64,000 nucleotides of DNA from the NCBI GenBank assembly GCA_001769275.1, contig MEOQ01000028.1, forward strand, positions 1-64,000, written 5' to 3'. The notes below the pieces were generated by a model. It made no database searches and was not told the DNA's origin. It saw nothing but the letters and a program-made list of their open reading frames with translations. The position numbers and the translations under genes were made by a program. Shown here one piece after another: positions 52,870 through 61,661 of the stretch (position 1 is its first letter; the number at the start of each line of letters is the position of its first letter). The DNA is from Bacteroidetes bacterium GWF2_43_63 (lineage in GTDB: Bacteria > Bacteroidota > Bacteroidia > Bacteroidales > DTU049).

Positions 52870-54312
52870 ATGAAACAATATAAAAATCAAAACAAATTCT
52901 CTCTTTTCAGTGTCAATTTTCAGGGTATCCGGCGCCTGGGCTCGCTTATAGGCGATGCTATTGCCGGTAAGGAATATGATTATACCAACGGCAGAATATC
53001 GAAAGCGCTCGTACTGCTTTCAATTCCCATGGTGCTCGAAATGCTCATGGAATCACTGTTTGCCATTGCCGACATTTTCTTTGTGTCGAAACTGGGTTCC
53101 GAAGCTGTGGCGGCGGTCGGACTTACCGAATCAATCAACACAATTGTTTATGCAATCGGAATAGGTATGGCGGTGGCTGCAACGGCTATTGTGTCGCGCC
53201 GCGCAGGTGCGAAGCGCTTTATGGCTGCTTCAATCACATCATTTCAGGTGTTGCTGACAACGCTGTTGGTTTCAATACCAATTGCGATTGCAGGAATCAT
53301 TTTTTCAGGTGACTTGCTGCGAATGATGGGCGCGGAAGAAAACGTTGCATCCAACATGGGCGTGTACACCGCCATTACGTTGGGGACAGCGCCGCTCATT
53401 ATGCTGCTTTTCGCTGCCAATGCCATTTTTCGTTCATCGGGAAATCCGGCAACGGCCATGAAGGTGTTATTGGTGGCCAACGGACTCAACATTGTTCTTG
53501 ATCCCATTCTCATTTTCGGATGGGGACCGATACCGGCCATGGGTGTTGAAGGTGCTGCCATTGCAACGTTGATCGGACGTTCAGTCGGAGTAATTATGCA
53601 GTTGTATATTTTATTCAATGGAAAGCATTTAATCGGCATAACACGGCGAGCTATAATGATTCACTGGCGGACTATTGGTGAAATTTTTCGGCTCGCTGCC
53701 GGTGTCACTGGTCAGCATCTGATTGGCACAGCCAGCTGGATTATTCTGATGCGTATTATGGCCGAATTTGGCAGTGTGGTGGTGGCGGGTTATACCATAG
53801 CCATTCGCATCGTGTTGTTTTTTCTTTTGCCTGCCGAGGGATTCAGCAACGCAGCCGCTACAATGGTTGGTCAGAATCTTGGTGCCGGAAAACCGCACCG
53901 TGCCGAACGTTCAGCATGGAGTGCCGCGTGGCTCAACATGACTTTTCTGGGAACGGCCGGCGTTTTCATGGCGTTGTTTCCGTCGGAGATTATCGGATTT
54001 TTCAGCTACGAAGCCGACGTAATTGCAGCCGGAGCCAAAGGATTGCGCATGGTGAGTTTTGGAATGATCATGTATGGACTTGGCTCTGTCATGCTCAATT
54101 CCATCAATGCTGCCGGCGACACACTGCGTCCGGCCTGGTTTATGTTTGCTGCATTCTGGTTGGTCGAAATACCGCTTGCACTGTGGCTTTCGTTTAATAC
54201 TTCCGCCGGGTCGAACGGTGTTTATATTTCCATTCTGACAGCAGAATCCTTCATGGCATTTCTGGCGTTGTGGTGGTTCCGCCGCGGAAGATGGAAGACG
54301 ATTAAAATTTAA
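52870..54312 (+). CDS. MATE family efflux transporter
   Basis: 480 residues with twelve membrane helices in two homologous halves. The family signature is seen in the first half (SIPMVLEMLMESLFAIADIFFVSKLG split over residues 51-76) and again around AAGVTGQHLIGTASWIILMR. MATE proteins export drugs, metabolites or polysaccharide precursors with Na+ or H+ gradients, but the substrate is unclear. The N-terminus carries about 45 residues (MKQYKNQNKFSLFSVNFQGI) before the first helix, more than usual. The last 35 bases, coding for RRGRWKTIKI and the stop, recur exactly at 55605-55639. Confidence 0.93.
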   Translation: MKQYKNQNKFSLFSVNFQGIRRLGSLIGDAIAGKEYDYTNGRISKALVLLSIPMVLEMLMESLFAIADIFFVSKLGSEAVAAVGLTESINTIVYAIGIGMAVAATAIVSRRAGAKRFMAASITSFQVLLTTLLVSIPIAIAGIIFSGDLLRMMGAEENVASNMGVYTAITLGTAPLIMLLFAANAIFRSSGNPATAMKVLLVANGLNIVLDPILIFGWGPIPAMGVEGAAIATLIGRSVGVIMQLYILFNGKHLIGITRRAIMIHWRTIGEIFRLAAGVTGQHLIGTASWIILMRIMAEFGSVVVAGYTIAIRIVLFFLLPAEGFSNAAATMVGQNLGAGKPHRAERSAWSAAWLNMTFLGTAGVFMALFPSEIIGFFSYEADVIAAGAKGLRMVSFGMIMYGLGSVMLNSINAAGDTLRPAWFMFAAFWLVEIPLALWLSFNTSAGSNGVYISILTAESFMAFLALWWFRRGRWKTIKI

Positions 54313-54326
54313 ATTGTAAAAAAGAA

Positions 54327-54359
54327 ATGGCGTGGAAGACATATCCACGCCATTTTTTT
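54327..54359 (+). terminator. Intrinsic terminator of the MATE gene
   Basis: Stem ATGGCGTGG / CCACGCCAT with a 9-base loop followed by a T-run, 15 bases past the stop. A-rich flanks on the left could make it bidirectional for the convergent gene. Confidence 0.9.
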
Positions 54360-54387
54360 AATTCAAAGCTATGTTTTGCAATAGCAA

Positions 54388-55491
54388 TTATTCTTTCACA
54401 AACATTCGAGCCCCGCTTCCGGTGCTGTTTTTCAGAACTATCACGTACAGACCAGCCGGCAATGATTCAATGTTTATGGTGTATTCAGAACCGCTGATTT
54501 GCTTATCGTAAATAATCTTGCCTGTCAAATCGCTGATCAGAACCTGGCTGCATGGAGTTGCCGATTTAATGTTCAAAACATTGCCGGCAGGATTGGGAAA
54601 TACATTGAACGAAAACGATAATTCTTCACCAAGATCATTTGTGTTGTAAATGTAAGTGTTGATTATTCTTGTGAAATTGACCATAACGGTATCGTCAAGG
54701 ATCTGGGTCACTATTTCAACAGGCAGTCCCGATGTATTGTTGGTGTAGTATCCCTCGTAATAATCGCTGGATACAGATTGCTCCGTTTTAATCAGGTAAT
54801 TGCTTGCATCGTAAAAATATTCGATTGTATTATCTATACTGCCATCGGAGTTATGGTCGATTGTTGTGGTCAGAGGCTTTTGATAGGCATTATAGGTATA
54901 AGCAGTTGTCTGAGAATTTATCCAGGCATCTGAAACGGAGTCCCATCTGAATATGGTCTCGCTCTGAACGGTTCCGTCAGGATTGTTGATGTATTCAAAC
55001 CGGGAGTAGTTTTCCCATGCTGATGGCGATTGATAATTCAACTCCCCTGTTTTAGTTATGAGGAAATCATTGGTGTCATATATAAAGTGTGTACGTAACC
55101 TGTCATACCAGACACCGCCGGTCTTGATTTCCCACAGCACCGTATCTTCTTTTTCCGACAGGGAATAGTTAATTGTATATCGCGAAGAGTCAGCCGTGAA
55201 CAACCCGGTAACAGAATCCCTGCTGGTTTGAATTATCTGGTTTGGCAGGCCGGTTGCGTTATTGACATACCGTATTTTTGAAGTAGTATCCCATTGTGTT
55301 GCAACCGAATCCCACAGAAGTCTCCATTCAACTTCTTTGACGAAATTACTGTCGTATTCATAGACTCTTTGCTGCCAGTTTTGCCACACCGTGTCGTTGG
55401 TCCAATTCTGATACACCGATGTTTCAATTTTTTGTGCGGACATCACCAATGTCATTATCAGGAAGGATGAAAGCAATAAAAGTTTTTTCAT
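54388..55491 (-). CDS. Secreted protein with YD-like repeats and T9SS sorting domain
   Basis: 367 residues with a signal peptide (MKKLLLLSSFLIMTLVMSAQ). The body has repeated tyrosine-rich beta units (YEYDSN, FIYDTNDFLITKTGEL, YTYNAYQKPLTT, YFYDASNYLIKTEQ) resembling degenerate RHS/YD repeats. The C-terminal 75 residues (FNVFPNPAGNVLNIKS to GLYVIVLKNST) are a T9SS type A sorting domain. It lies between the MATE gene and an exact 35-bp copy of the MATE 3' end, so it may be inserted cargo. Confidence 0.85.
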   Translation of the reverse strand: MKKLLLLSSFLIMTLVMSAQKIETSVYQNWTNDTVWQNWQQRVYEYDSNFVKEVEWRLLWDSVATQWDTTSKIRYVNNATGLPNQIIQTSRDSVTGLFTADSSRYTINYSLSEKEDTVLWEIKTGGVWYDRLRTHFIYDTNDFLITKTGELNYQSPSAWENYSRFEYINNPDGTVQSETIFRWDSVSDAWINSQTTAYTYNAYQKPLTTTIDHNSDGSIDNTIEYFYDASNYLIKTEQSVSSDYYEGYYTNNTSGLPVEIVTQILDDTVMVNFTRIINTYIYNTNDLGEELSFSFNVFPNPAGNVLNIKSATPCSQVLISDLTGKIIYDKQISGSEYTINIESLPAGLYVIVLKNSTGSGARMFVKE

Positions 55492-55604
55492 AGAATTACA
55501 ATTTTATAGTTTATAGAAGAAATTTTCTGTTTGACGGTGAATTCATGTCAAAGTTAAAAAATTATTTTAATAACAGAAACTATTTATTAACAATAAGTGT
55601 TACC

Positions 55605-55639
55605 TCCGCCGCGGAAGATGGAAGACGATTAAAATTTAA
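55605..55639 (+). pseudogene. Duplicate of the MATE gene 3' end
   Basis: All 35 bases equal 54278-54312, including the stop codon. Weaker similarity continues (about GTAAAAAA..ATGGCG.GG), so the left arm of the following hairpin resembles the left arm of the MATE terminator. Confidence 0.9.
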
Positions 55640-55647
55640 CATCGTGT

Positions 55648-55754
55648 AAAAAAACACATGGCGCGGATTATTCACTCATTATACGACCTTTAAAGGAGTT
55701 CATGAGCTCAGCGCTTTCAGCGCTTCGGTTGCAAATCCGCGCCATGTGTTTTTT
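55648..55754. terminator. Long-armed hairpin, possible bidirectional terminator
   Basis: AAAACACATGGCGCGGAT (left, ending 55668) pairs with ATCCGCGCCATGTGTTTT (right, starting 55735), with A and T runs outside the arms and a 66-base loop that holds its own AGCGCTTTCAGCGCT palindrome. It could stop the minus-strand 494-residue gene and any plus-strand transcript. Confidence 0.7.
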
Positions 55755-55825
55755 GTGTTTCTTTTATCACTGGCGCGGTTCCGATCGCTATCGGAATTTT
55801 ATCCGTGACAGTGTTGTTTATAGCA

Positions 55826-57310
55826 TCAGAAACCAATCTTATTCACAAAATACACTTTGCGTTTTTCTTTTCCGTTTTTGACAACCTGGCTGCCATAGGC
55901 AAGAAAATAATTTCCATACCAATAATCAACATTTGAAAAAGTTCGTTTGGTTTTTTCAGATTCGTCGCCGGTTTCGATGAAGTCCCATTTTTCATCACTG
56001 AGAATGTTTCCGTCGAAGTCAACGGTTTTAGAAACGATTTCATTTCTTGACGTATAAACCATGCTTATTTGAGAAGCAGTTTGTTCTGAAATAGCGATAA
56101 AGCGGTTCACCGAAAACGGCTTGTATCCTGGGTTTAGTTCAAAGCAGACATCCCACATCAGTTCGCCTTGTTTTGAGAATTTCCCAAGGGTCGCATGTGT
56201 GTACTGATAGCCGTCAAAAACGGTAACGGTATAGGTTGAAACGGCTCCGTTGGCACCAACAGTTGTGCGGGTTTCGGTGCGATAGGTTGGATAATAGGCT
56301 TCGCCAAGGAATAAATAACCATCTTCAAGAACAATCACATCGTGATCTGCAATCCAGTAATCAAGCGACATTTCTTTTCCCTGAGCTTCTTTTTTTGCTT
56401 TTTTCTTTTCGATTTTTTCCTGTTTTTTTTCTGGCAGATATGAGAGGAAATCTTTTAAATCGAGAAAATTGTAATAGCGAATGTAATTAATGGCACCGTC
56501 TTCAATCTCGCCAAAGAAAAGGCCTTCGGACATCAGTCCTTTTTTTGCATAGGTGCCGGTGATGATTATTTTACTGTCATTAACCCTACATCCCGAAATG
56601 GAAACGATTGAATTGTCGCCTGCTCCCGAAATTTTTATGGCTTTTTCCACATTGTCGTTTTCCGAAATCCGGATCATGTGAAGCTCGCTTACAGTCTTGC
56701 TTAAACTGGCGCGGGCAAACAAAAGAATTTCGTTGGATTTTTCAAGAATCTGATAATTTTCGCTTGATAATTTTTTTGAAGTGAAGGCTCCAATATTTAT
56801 TGGAATCGCTGTTCCTTTTCCAGAGCCCAAATCCACTCTATATATTACAGGTGCTTTTTTTACAGAAGCCAGAAACCACGCCTGATCGCCCAGCACTTTC
56901 ATGCTTCGGGGAAATGCTTTGGGCGGCATAACCCCTGTTGTTTTAGAAATATCGAGCGTATTCATCTGTACCCCGGTGATTACAAACTCACCCTTTTTAT
57001 TTAAGTACATGTTATACACAAAGTCATCGTTGTAATACAATTCGCTGAATCGCATTCCCCTGGGAACCAGAACGGTTTCGGTCTTTTCCAGCTCTAAATC
57101 ACCGCTGTAGAGGTCGTATTTTATTTCTTTTTGTCCATCAACATCATCATCGGCCTGGGACTCCAGAACAAAGTATCCTTTGGTCGATTCATAAATGGTC
57201 TCGCCCGAATAGCCGTTGCGCAGGTCAAATTCGATGCGTTTTTCGGTGCTGAGTTGTGCTTCGGCCTGAATCAGAAGCAGCAGCAAAAAACTAAAAAACA
57301 ATTGTTTCAT
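55826..57310 (-). CDS. Exported protein of unknown function, tandem paralog 1
   Basis: 494 residues with a signal peptide (MKQLFFSFLLLLLIQAEAQ). It is clearly homologous along its whole length to the next upstream gene: shared blocks are STEKRIEFDLRNGYS, VDGQKEIKYDLYSGDLELEK, NYIRYYNFLDLKDFLSYLPE, SYWIADHDVIVLEDGYLFLG and the C-terminal RKVYFVNKI.F. The repeated strand pattern suggests a beta propeller. Residues 300-320 are Lys/Glu-rich. I do not recognise the family. Confidence 0.75.
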   Translation of the reverse strand: MKQLFFSFLLLLLIQAEAQLSTEKRIEFDLRNGYSGETIYESTKGYFVLESQADDDVDGQKEIKYDLYSGDLELEKTETVLVPRGMRFSELYYNDDFVYNMYLNKKGEFVITGVQMNTLDISKTTGVMPPKAFPRSMKVLGDQAWFLASVKKAPVIYRVDLGSGKGTAIPINIGAFTSKKLSSENYQILEKSNEILLFARASLSKTVSELHMIRISENDNVEKAIKISGAGDNSIVSISGCRVNDSKIIITGTYAKKGLMSEGLFFGEIEDGAINYIRYYNFLDLKDFLSYLPEKKQEKIEKKKAKKEAQGKEMSLDYWIADHDVIVLEDGYLFLGEAYYPTYRTETRTTVGANGAVSTYTVTVFDGYQYTHATLGKFSKQGELMWDVCFELNPGYKPFSVNRFIAISEQTASQISMVYTSRNEIVSKTVDFDGNILSDEKWDFIETGDESEKTKRTFSNVDYWYGNYFLAYGSQVVKNGKEKRKVYFVNKIGF

Positions 57311-57358
57311 TTGTTTGAATTTTTATATTTGTTGTAAAAATACAATTAATATGCAACA

Positions 57359-58819
57359 TCAAAATTCAATTTTATTTATAAAGTAAACTTTCCTTTTCTT
57401 ATTGCCATCTTTGATTTCCTGACTACCATATGCAAGAAAACTGGATCCATACCAGTGTTCTAAATGGGAGAAAGTGTTTTTTGTTTTACTATCGCCGGAT
57501 TCAAAAAACGTCTTTTTTTCTTCATTGACTATTTCTCCATCATAATCTACTGTTTTTGAAATCAGGTCATTTCCACTGGCATATACCATGCTTATCTGAG
57601 AATTTGTCTGTTCAGTAACAGCTATTAAACATTTAGGAACATGTAGTTTATATGCCGGATCCATTTCAAAGCAAGTGTTCCACATTATTTCACCAGTTTT
57701 TGAAAATTTACAGAGAACCGCATGTGTATAATCATAGCCATCAAATACGATTTGCGAGCTGTTTTCATAGATAATTTCCTTATAAGTTGGATAGCAAGCT
57801 TCTCCCAGAAACAGGTATCCGTCGTCAAGAATGATAATATCGTGATTCACCATCGAATAATTAAGAAGAAGTTCCTTGTCGTTCTTTTCTGCGGTTTTTT
57901 GTTTGCGTTCTATTTCTTTCTGCGCCTGCTCAGGCAAATAGGGAATAAAATCTTTCAGATCAAGAAAGTTATAGTAATGTATGTAGTCAATAAAACCATT
58001 TGTCACCTGACAAAAATAAATACCTTGTGAATACTGATTCATTTTAGAATATGTTCCTGTCAGAATCATTGTTTCTTCATCAATCCTGTATGGAGTTACT
58101 GATAAAAGACCATTTTCAAAGTTTTCGGAGATTTTGACAGGATCATTAATAGTATTGTTTTTTGTAATACTAATAATATAGGTTTCATAAGATCCATTTT
58201 CATTGTACACATATTCAATGAAAAAAATTTCTTTTGTCCTTTCCAGAACCTGAAAGTAGAATAAATCAAGTGATTTCGAGGTTCTTGAACCGAAATGAAA
58301 AGGAATTTCTGTTCCTGTTCCGGATTCAAGATCAATATTGTATAACTCATGACCTTCTTTTGTAAACATGTATAAGTAAGCCTGATCTCCCAACACTATC
58401 ATATTATCAATTGATGCTTTTGGTTCGATGGCTACCTTTGTTCCCGATACTTCCTGCATATTTATCTGTATTTCCGAAATGAACAACTCTCCTTTTTTCC
58501 AGTTATTGTACAAAATGAATAAGCTTTCATCATTGCTATATGACAGATCGTAATTTAATCCTTCTGGCACCAGTATGGTTTCTGTTTTTATCAATTCCAG
58601 ATCGCTATTGTAAAAATCATATTTTTCTTCGATCTGTCCATCAACCTCTTTATCTGCTGTGGATGCCATAACAAAGAATCCCTCAGAAGAATGATAGATC
58701 TTTTCATATGAATAACCTTTCCGCAGTTCAATTTCGATGCGTTTTTCGGTTGCTAGCTGAGCGGTTGATGCAAAAGAAAGCATCGCGCAGAAAATGAAAA
58801 GAAATTTTTGTTTTTTCAT
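57359..58819 (-). CDS. Exported protein of unknown function, tandem paralog 2
   Basis: 486 residues from the ATG at 58819 (MKKQKFLFIFCAMLSFASTAQ, a signal peptide). An upstream in-frame start at 58840 adds seven residues. It is the tandem partner of the gene at 55826-57310, 48 bases apart on the same strand, so the pair is likely co-transcribed. It has the same block order (ATEKRIEIELRKGYS, IDYIHYYNFLDLKDFIPYLP, DHDIIILDDGYLFLGEA, RKVYFINKIEF). The two copies differ at many positions, so the duplication is old. Codons in this copy are more AT-rich than in its partner. Confidence 0.75.
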   Translation of the reverse strand: MKKQKFLFIFCAMLSFASTAQLATEKRIEIELRKGYSYEKIYHSSEGFFVMASTADKEVDGQIEEKYDFYNSDLELIKTETILVPEGLNYDLSYSNDESLFILYNNWKKGELFISEIQINMQEVSGTKVAIEPKASIDNMIVLGDQAYLYMFTKEGHELYNIDLESGTGTEIPFHFGSRTSKSLDLFYFQVLERTKEIFFIEYVYNENGSYETYIISITKNNTINDPVKISENFENGLLSVTPYRIDEETMILTGTYSKMNQYSQGIYFCQVTNGFIDYIHYYNFLDLKDFIPYLPEQAQKEIERKQKTAEKNDKELLLNYSMVNHDIIILDDGYLFLGEACYPTYKEIIYENSSQIVFDGYDYTHAVLCKFSKTGEIMWNTCFEMDPAYKLHVPKCLIAVTEQTNSQISMVYASGNDLISKTVDYDGEIVNEEKKTFFESGDSKTKNTFSHLEHWYGSSFLAYGSQEIKDGNKKRKVYFINKIEF

Positions 58820-58858
58820 ACAATTGATAATTTTCAACAAATATAGGAGAAATGTTTA

Positions 58859-58915
58859 ATACCAAATTGAAATTGCAGATTGTCCAAAGACGTACTTCAA
58901 TTTCAAATTTGGTAT
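58859..58915. repeat. Inverted repeat with 17-bp arms
   Basis: ATACCAAATTGAAATTG (58859-58875) and CAATTTCAAATTTGGTAT (58898-58915) are inverted repeats differing by one inserted base, around a 22-base spacer. No T-run follows. The remainder of the 58820-59047 gap shows nothing else. Confidence 0.75.
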
Positions 58916-59047
58916 GTGCCGTTGAAAAATAATGAACAAATAAATTGTTTTCAACACGGCATTTATGCCGTTAGCAAACATAAATTGGCAAGCAATCCGG
59001 TTTTAATATTGGACTATTATTTAAGTAAACACGGTATAAAATAAAAA

Positions 59048-59071
59048 AGCGGGCGAAAACTTTCGCCCGCT
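59048..59071 (-). terminator. Intrinsic terminator of the ammonium transporter gene
   Basis: On the minus strand AGCGGGCGAAA pairs with TTTCGCCCGCT around a 2-base loop and runs into a T-tract, 29 bases after the stop codon. Confidence 0.9.
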
Positions 59072-59099
59072 ACATTCAAATTGTACCCAAACACAAAAC

Positions 59100-60317
59100 T
59101 CAGAGAGCGCCTGAATCGTAAGCGTTTTCACCATGAATGGAGCTGTCTAATCCTTCCATTTCCTGTGCTTCACTAACGCGAACTTTTACAAACAGATTGA
59201 TAAGAATAAGCATAATGTAGGTGAAAATAAAGGCGTAGGCACCGGCAGCAACCACGGCTACTATTTCTTTGAAGAAAAAATCGCTGCCACCGAAATACAA
59301 TCCGTCGGCTCCGGCTGCATTAACGGCTGTAGAGGCAAAAACACCCAGCAGAACAGTTCCGATAACACCTCCGATTCCGTGAACACCCCAAACATCAAGC
59401 GCATCATCCCATTTCATTCTGTTTTTTAATTGCACGGCCAGATAACAAACAGCGCCTGCGGCAATGCCAATAATCGGAGATGCCCATAGCGGAACAAACC
59501 CGGCGCAAGGCGTAATGGTTGCCAATCCTGCAATGGAACCGGTCAGAAGTCCGATTAACTTTGGTCTGCCGACGTGTATCCATTCAATGATAACCCACGC
59601 CACGGTTGCAAACGATGCAGCAATATCGGTGTTTAAAAAGGCCAGCGAAGTTATGTTGTCAACAGCCACTTCGCTGCCGGCATTGAAGCCATACCAGCCG
59701 AACCAAAGCAGTCCGCTTCCGATTGCGACCAGCGGAATGCTGTTGGGCGTGCTGTTTTTATCAACGCGGGCACCGACATAAAAAACAGATGCCAGTGCTG
59801 CAAATCCGGCGGTTGCATGAACAACAATACCTCCGGCAAAATCAAGAACACCCCAGTCGGCCAGTAGCCCCCCGCCCCAGATCATGTGTACAAATGGGTA
59901 ATAAACCAGAATTTGCCACACGGTTAAAAAGATCATATACGATTTGAAAGTCACGCGGTTTGCAAATGCTCCGGTAATGAGTGCCGGTGTGATAATGGCA
60001 AACATCATCTGATAGGCAATGAAAACAAATTCGGGAATTTGTCCGTTGGTGTACATCGAATCCATTCCAACTCCAGCCAGAAAAGCCTTGTCGAAATTGC
60101 CGAAAATGCCGCCGTCACCACCACTGAAACAAAGTGAATAACCGAAAGCAACCCATAAAACCGTTGTCCAGCCAAGCGAAACAAAACTTTGTATCATGAC
60201 GCCCAAAATATTTCGTTTGGTGGCCAATCCACCGTAGAAAAATGCCAGACCCGGAGTCATGAGCATTACAAGGCTTGTTGCAAGCAACATAAAGCCGGTT
60301 GAACCTGTGTCAATCAT
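59100..60317 (-). CDS. amt: Ammonium transporter (Amt family)
   Basis: 405 residues with about eleven membrane helices and no signal peptide: MIDTGSTGFMLLATSLVMLMTPGLAFFYGG is the first. Family hallmarks are DFAGGIVVHATAGFAAL with the pore histidine, and DALDVWGVHGIGGVIGT with the second pore histidine. It conducts ammonium/ammonia across the inner membrane. No glnK (PII) gene is adjacent, though amt is often paired with one. The gene lies 19 bases downstream of the TorF-like gene and ends at a strong terminator, so the two form an operon. Confidence 0.96.
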   Translation of the reverse strand: MIDTGSTGFMLLATSLVMLMTPGLAFFYGGLATKRNILGVMIQSFVSLGWTTVLWVAFGYSLCFSGGDGGIFGNFDKAFLAGVGMDSMYTNGQIPEFVFIAYQMMFAIITPALITGAFANRVTFKSYMIFLTVWQILVYYPFVHMIWGGGLLADWGVLDFAGGIVVHATAGFAALASVFYVGARVDKNSTPNSIPLVAIGSGLLWFGWYGFNAGSEVAVDNITSLAFLNTDIAASFATVAWVIIEWIHVGRPKLIGLLTGSIAGLATITPCAGFVPLWASPIIGIAAGAVCYLAVQLKNRMKWDDALDVWGVHGIGGVIGTVLLGVFASTAVNAAGADGLYFGGSDFFFKEIVAVVAAGAYAFIFTYIMLILINLFVKVRVSEAQEMEGLDSSIHGENAYDSGAL

Positions 60318-60336
60318 TTTTATATTCTCCTATTTT

Positions 60337-61107
60337 TTAAAGTGTGAATCCAAAAACCAAAAATATATTTTCCGCCATGGGGTTTACAATGAAAGAAGTT
60401 GACAATGGTAGCGTGAAATCTCCGCTTATTTTCACATCCTTTTTTACTTTTAATCCGAGATTGACAAATCCCATTGTGTTGCCGTAAAACCCGCGTGAAA
60501 CGCCTGCCAGTTTATCGGCATCGTTTGGTTTGTTCGGTGTGAAGCCCGCAAAAAGATCGTAGCTGGTACTACCACATTTACCACTGTAGCACAATTCCAT
60601 ATAGGTCGAATAAAACAACTTGCCATCGGCATGTCGGGTATCGGCGCCGTAAAAATTGGCAGCAACAAGAAACGACAAAGGCAGTTCTTCGGTTCCTTTC
60701 CATTTAATGGTGCCTTCGAAAATGTGCCCGCTCAATGAGTCGTTGTATTCAAAGTAATTATTGAATGCTCCCGGGGTTTCGTTCGGAAAGAAATAATCGG
60801 TAACCGTAATATCAATCTTGTCTTTCAGCGTGTAGGTGAGAAACAAATCGGTTTCTTGCGCCTGTGAAAAATTATTGGTGGCAAATGCGCCCCAAACTCC
60901 GAATGTAAAGTTGAAACCAGTGAGCGAAACCGTAGGCTGAATGCTGGGTGACGAGCCAAAATCACTTCCCCGCCACACGTAGCGACTCATGATATCTGCC
61001 CCACTGTTTAATTCTACCTTTGATGTGTCTTTTTCCTGACCTTCCATGAAATAAGGAATCAGAGACACGCAAAGAAAAAAGAATACTGATAAAAATTTTT
61101 GCTTCAT
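60337..61107 (-). CDS. TorF-family putative porin
   Basis: 256 residues from the ATG at 61107 (MKQKFLSVFFFLCVSLIPYF, a signal peptide). Residues around LNSGADIMSRYVWRGSDFGS followed by PSIQPTVSLTGFNFTFGVWG are the hallmark of the TorF/Gcw_chp outer-membrane proteins. The rest is strand-rich and ends in FLVFGFTL. It is co-transcribed with amt. As I recall, this pairing is frequent in Bacteroidota and suggests a role in nitrogen uptake across the outer membrane, which remains inference. A small hairpin (GCTTCG/CGAAGC, 61110-61129) lies just upstream of the start. Confidence 0.85.
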   Translation of the reverse strand: MKQKFLSVFFFLCVSLIPYFMEGQEKDTSKVELNSGADIMSRYVWRGSDFGSSPSIQPTVSLTGFNFTFGVWGAFATNNFSQAQETDLFLTYTLKDKIDITVTDYFFPNETPGAFNNYFEYNDSLSGHIFEGTIKWKGTEELPLSFLVAANFYGADTRHADGKLFYSTYMELCYSGKCGSTSYDLFAGFTPNKPNDADKLAGVSRGFYGNTMGFVNLGLKVKKDVKISGDFTLPLSTSFIVNPMAENIFLVFGFTL

Positions 61108-61225
61108 ATGCTTCGTTTTAATTCGAAGCAAAGCAATAAATACTGCGTCAGATGTACAATACCGAATTAACGGAAATGATTACGTGGCTTTCTGAAAAAG
61201 TCCTACGTGATTCACGTATTTTTCT

Positions 61226-61277
61226 AAAATCAGATTTCGATGATTTTATTTCGGATGGCATATTTAATCAGCTCAAC
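61226..61277 (-). pseudogene. Duplicate of the LuxR-type regulator 3' end
   Basis: 48 of 49 bases (61226-61274) match 61658-61706. On the minus strand it encodes VELIKYAIRNKIIEI and a stop, identical in protein to the intact gene's end. Confidence 0.9.
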
Positions 61278-61279
61278 TA

Positions 61280-61659
61280 TTCCTGACTTCGACACTTTGC
61301 GTTTTCTTTCTTAAAGAATACTGACGTCCGGAGGATGTCAAACAATAATAGCGTCCGGCGAACTTGTCACGTTTTACGTGAAGCCGGATGTAGAATAGCA
61401 CAAAAAACAAGACCCCGTCAGGGTCTAACACCCCTGTTATCGTGAAAAAATATTGTTTTGATTATCCTTTATTTGACCTCTCCGAGGTCGGTTTTTTTCT
61501 TTCTCTTTCCCGGCTTTGCCGGGCTATTATTATTTGACCTGCGCTGCAGGTCGGTTAAAATTCATGACATGCATTGATACTCTTCAATTCTATTCATTGG
61601 ATGTATCATCACAAAACTATAAAAATATAACCATAGTGTCCTAATGGCGAAGTCAGGAA
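61280..61659. mobile_element. 380-bp MITE-like segment with 12-bp inverted ends and a palindrome array
   Basis: TTCCTGACTTCG (61280-61291) and CGAAGTCAGGAA (61648-61659) are perfect inverted repeats. Between them are at least six palindromes: GAC.TCCGGAGGA.GTC type (61323-61339), GCGTCCGGC...GCCGGATGT (61351-61391), GACCCCGTCAGGGTC (61411-61425), GACCTCTCCGAGGTC (61475-61489), CCCGGCTTTGCCGGG (61509-61523) and GACCTGCGCTGCAGGTC (61536-61552). The segment is flanked by the regulator gene end on one side and its copy on the other. No protein is encoded. Confidence 0.65.
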
Positions 61660-61661
61660 AA

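Noticed and set aside
52738-52881. Small frame of 47 codons starting MKTLYFEAVGL that overlaps the MATE start
   Set aside because: It could be a leader peptide, but there is no homology or codon evidence. It is mentioned only in the leader entry.
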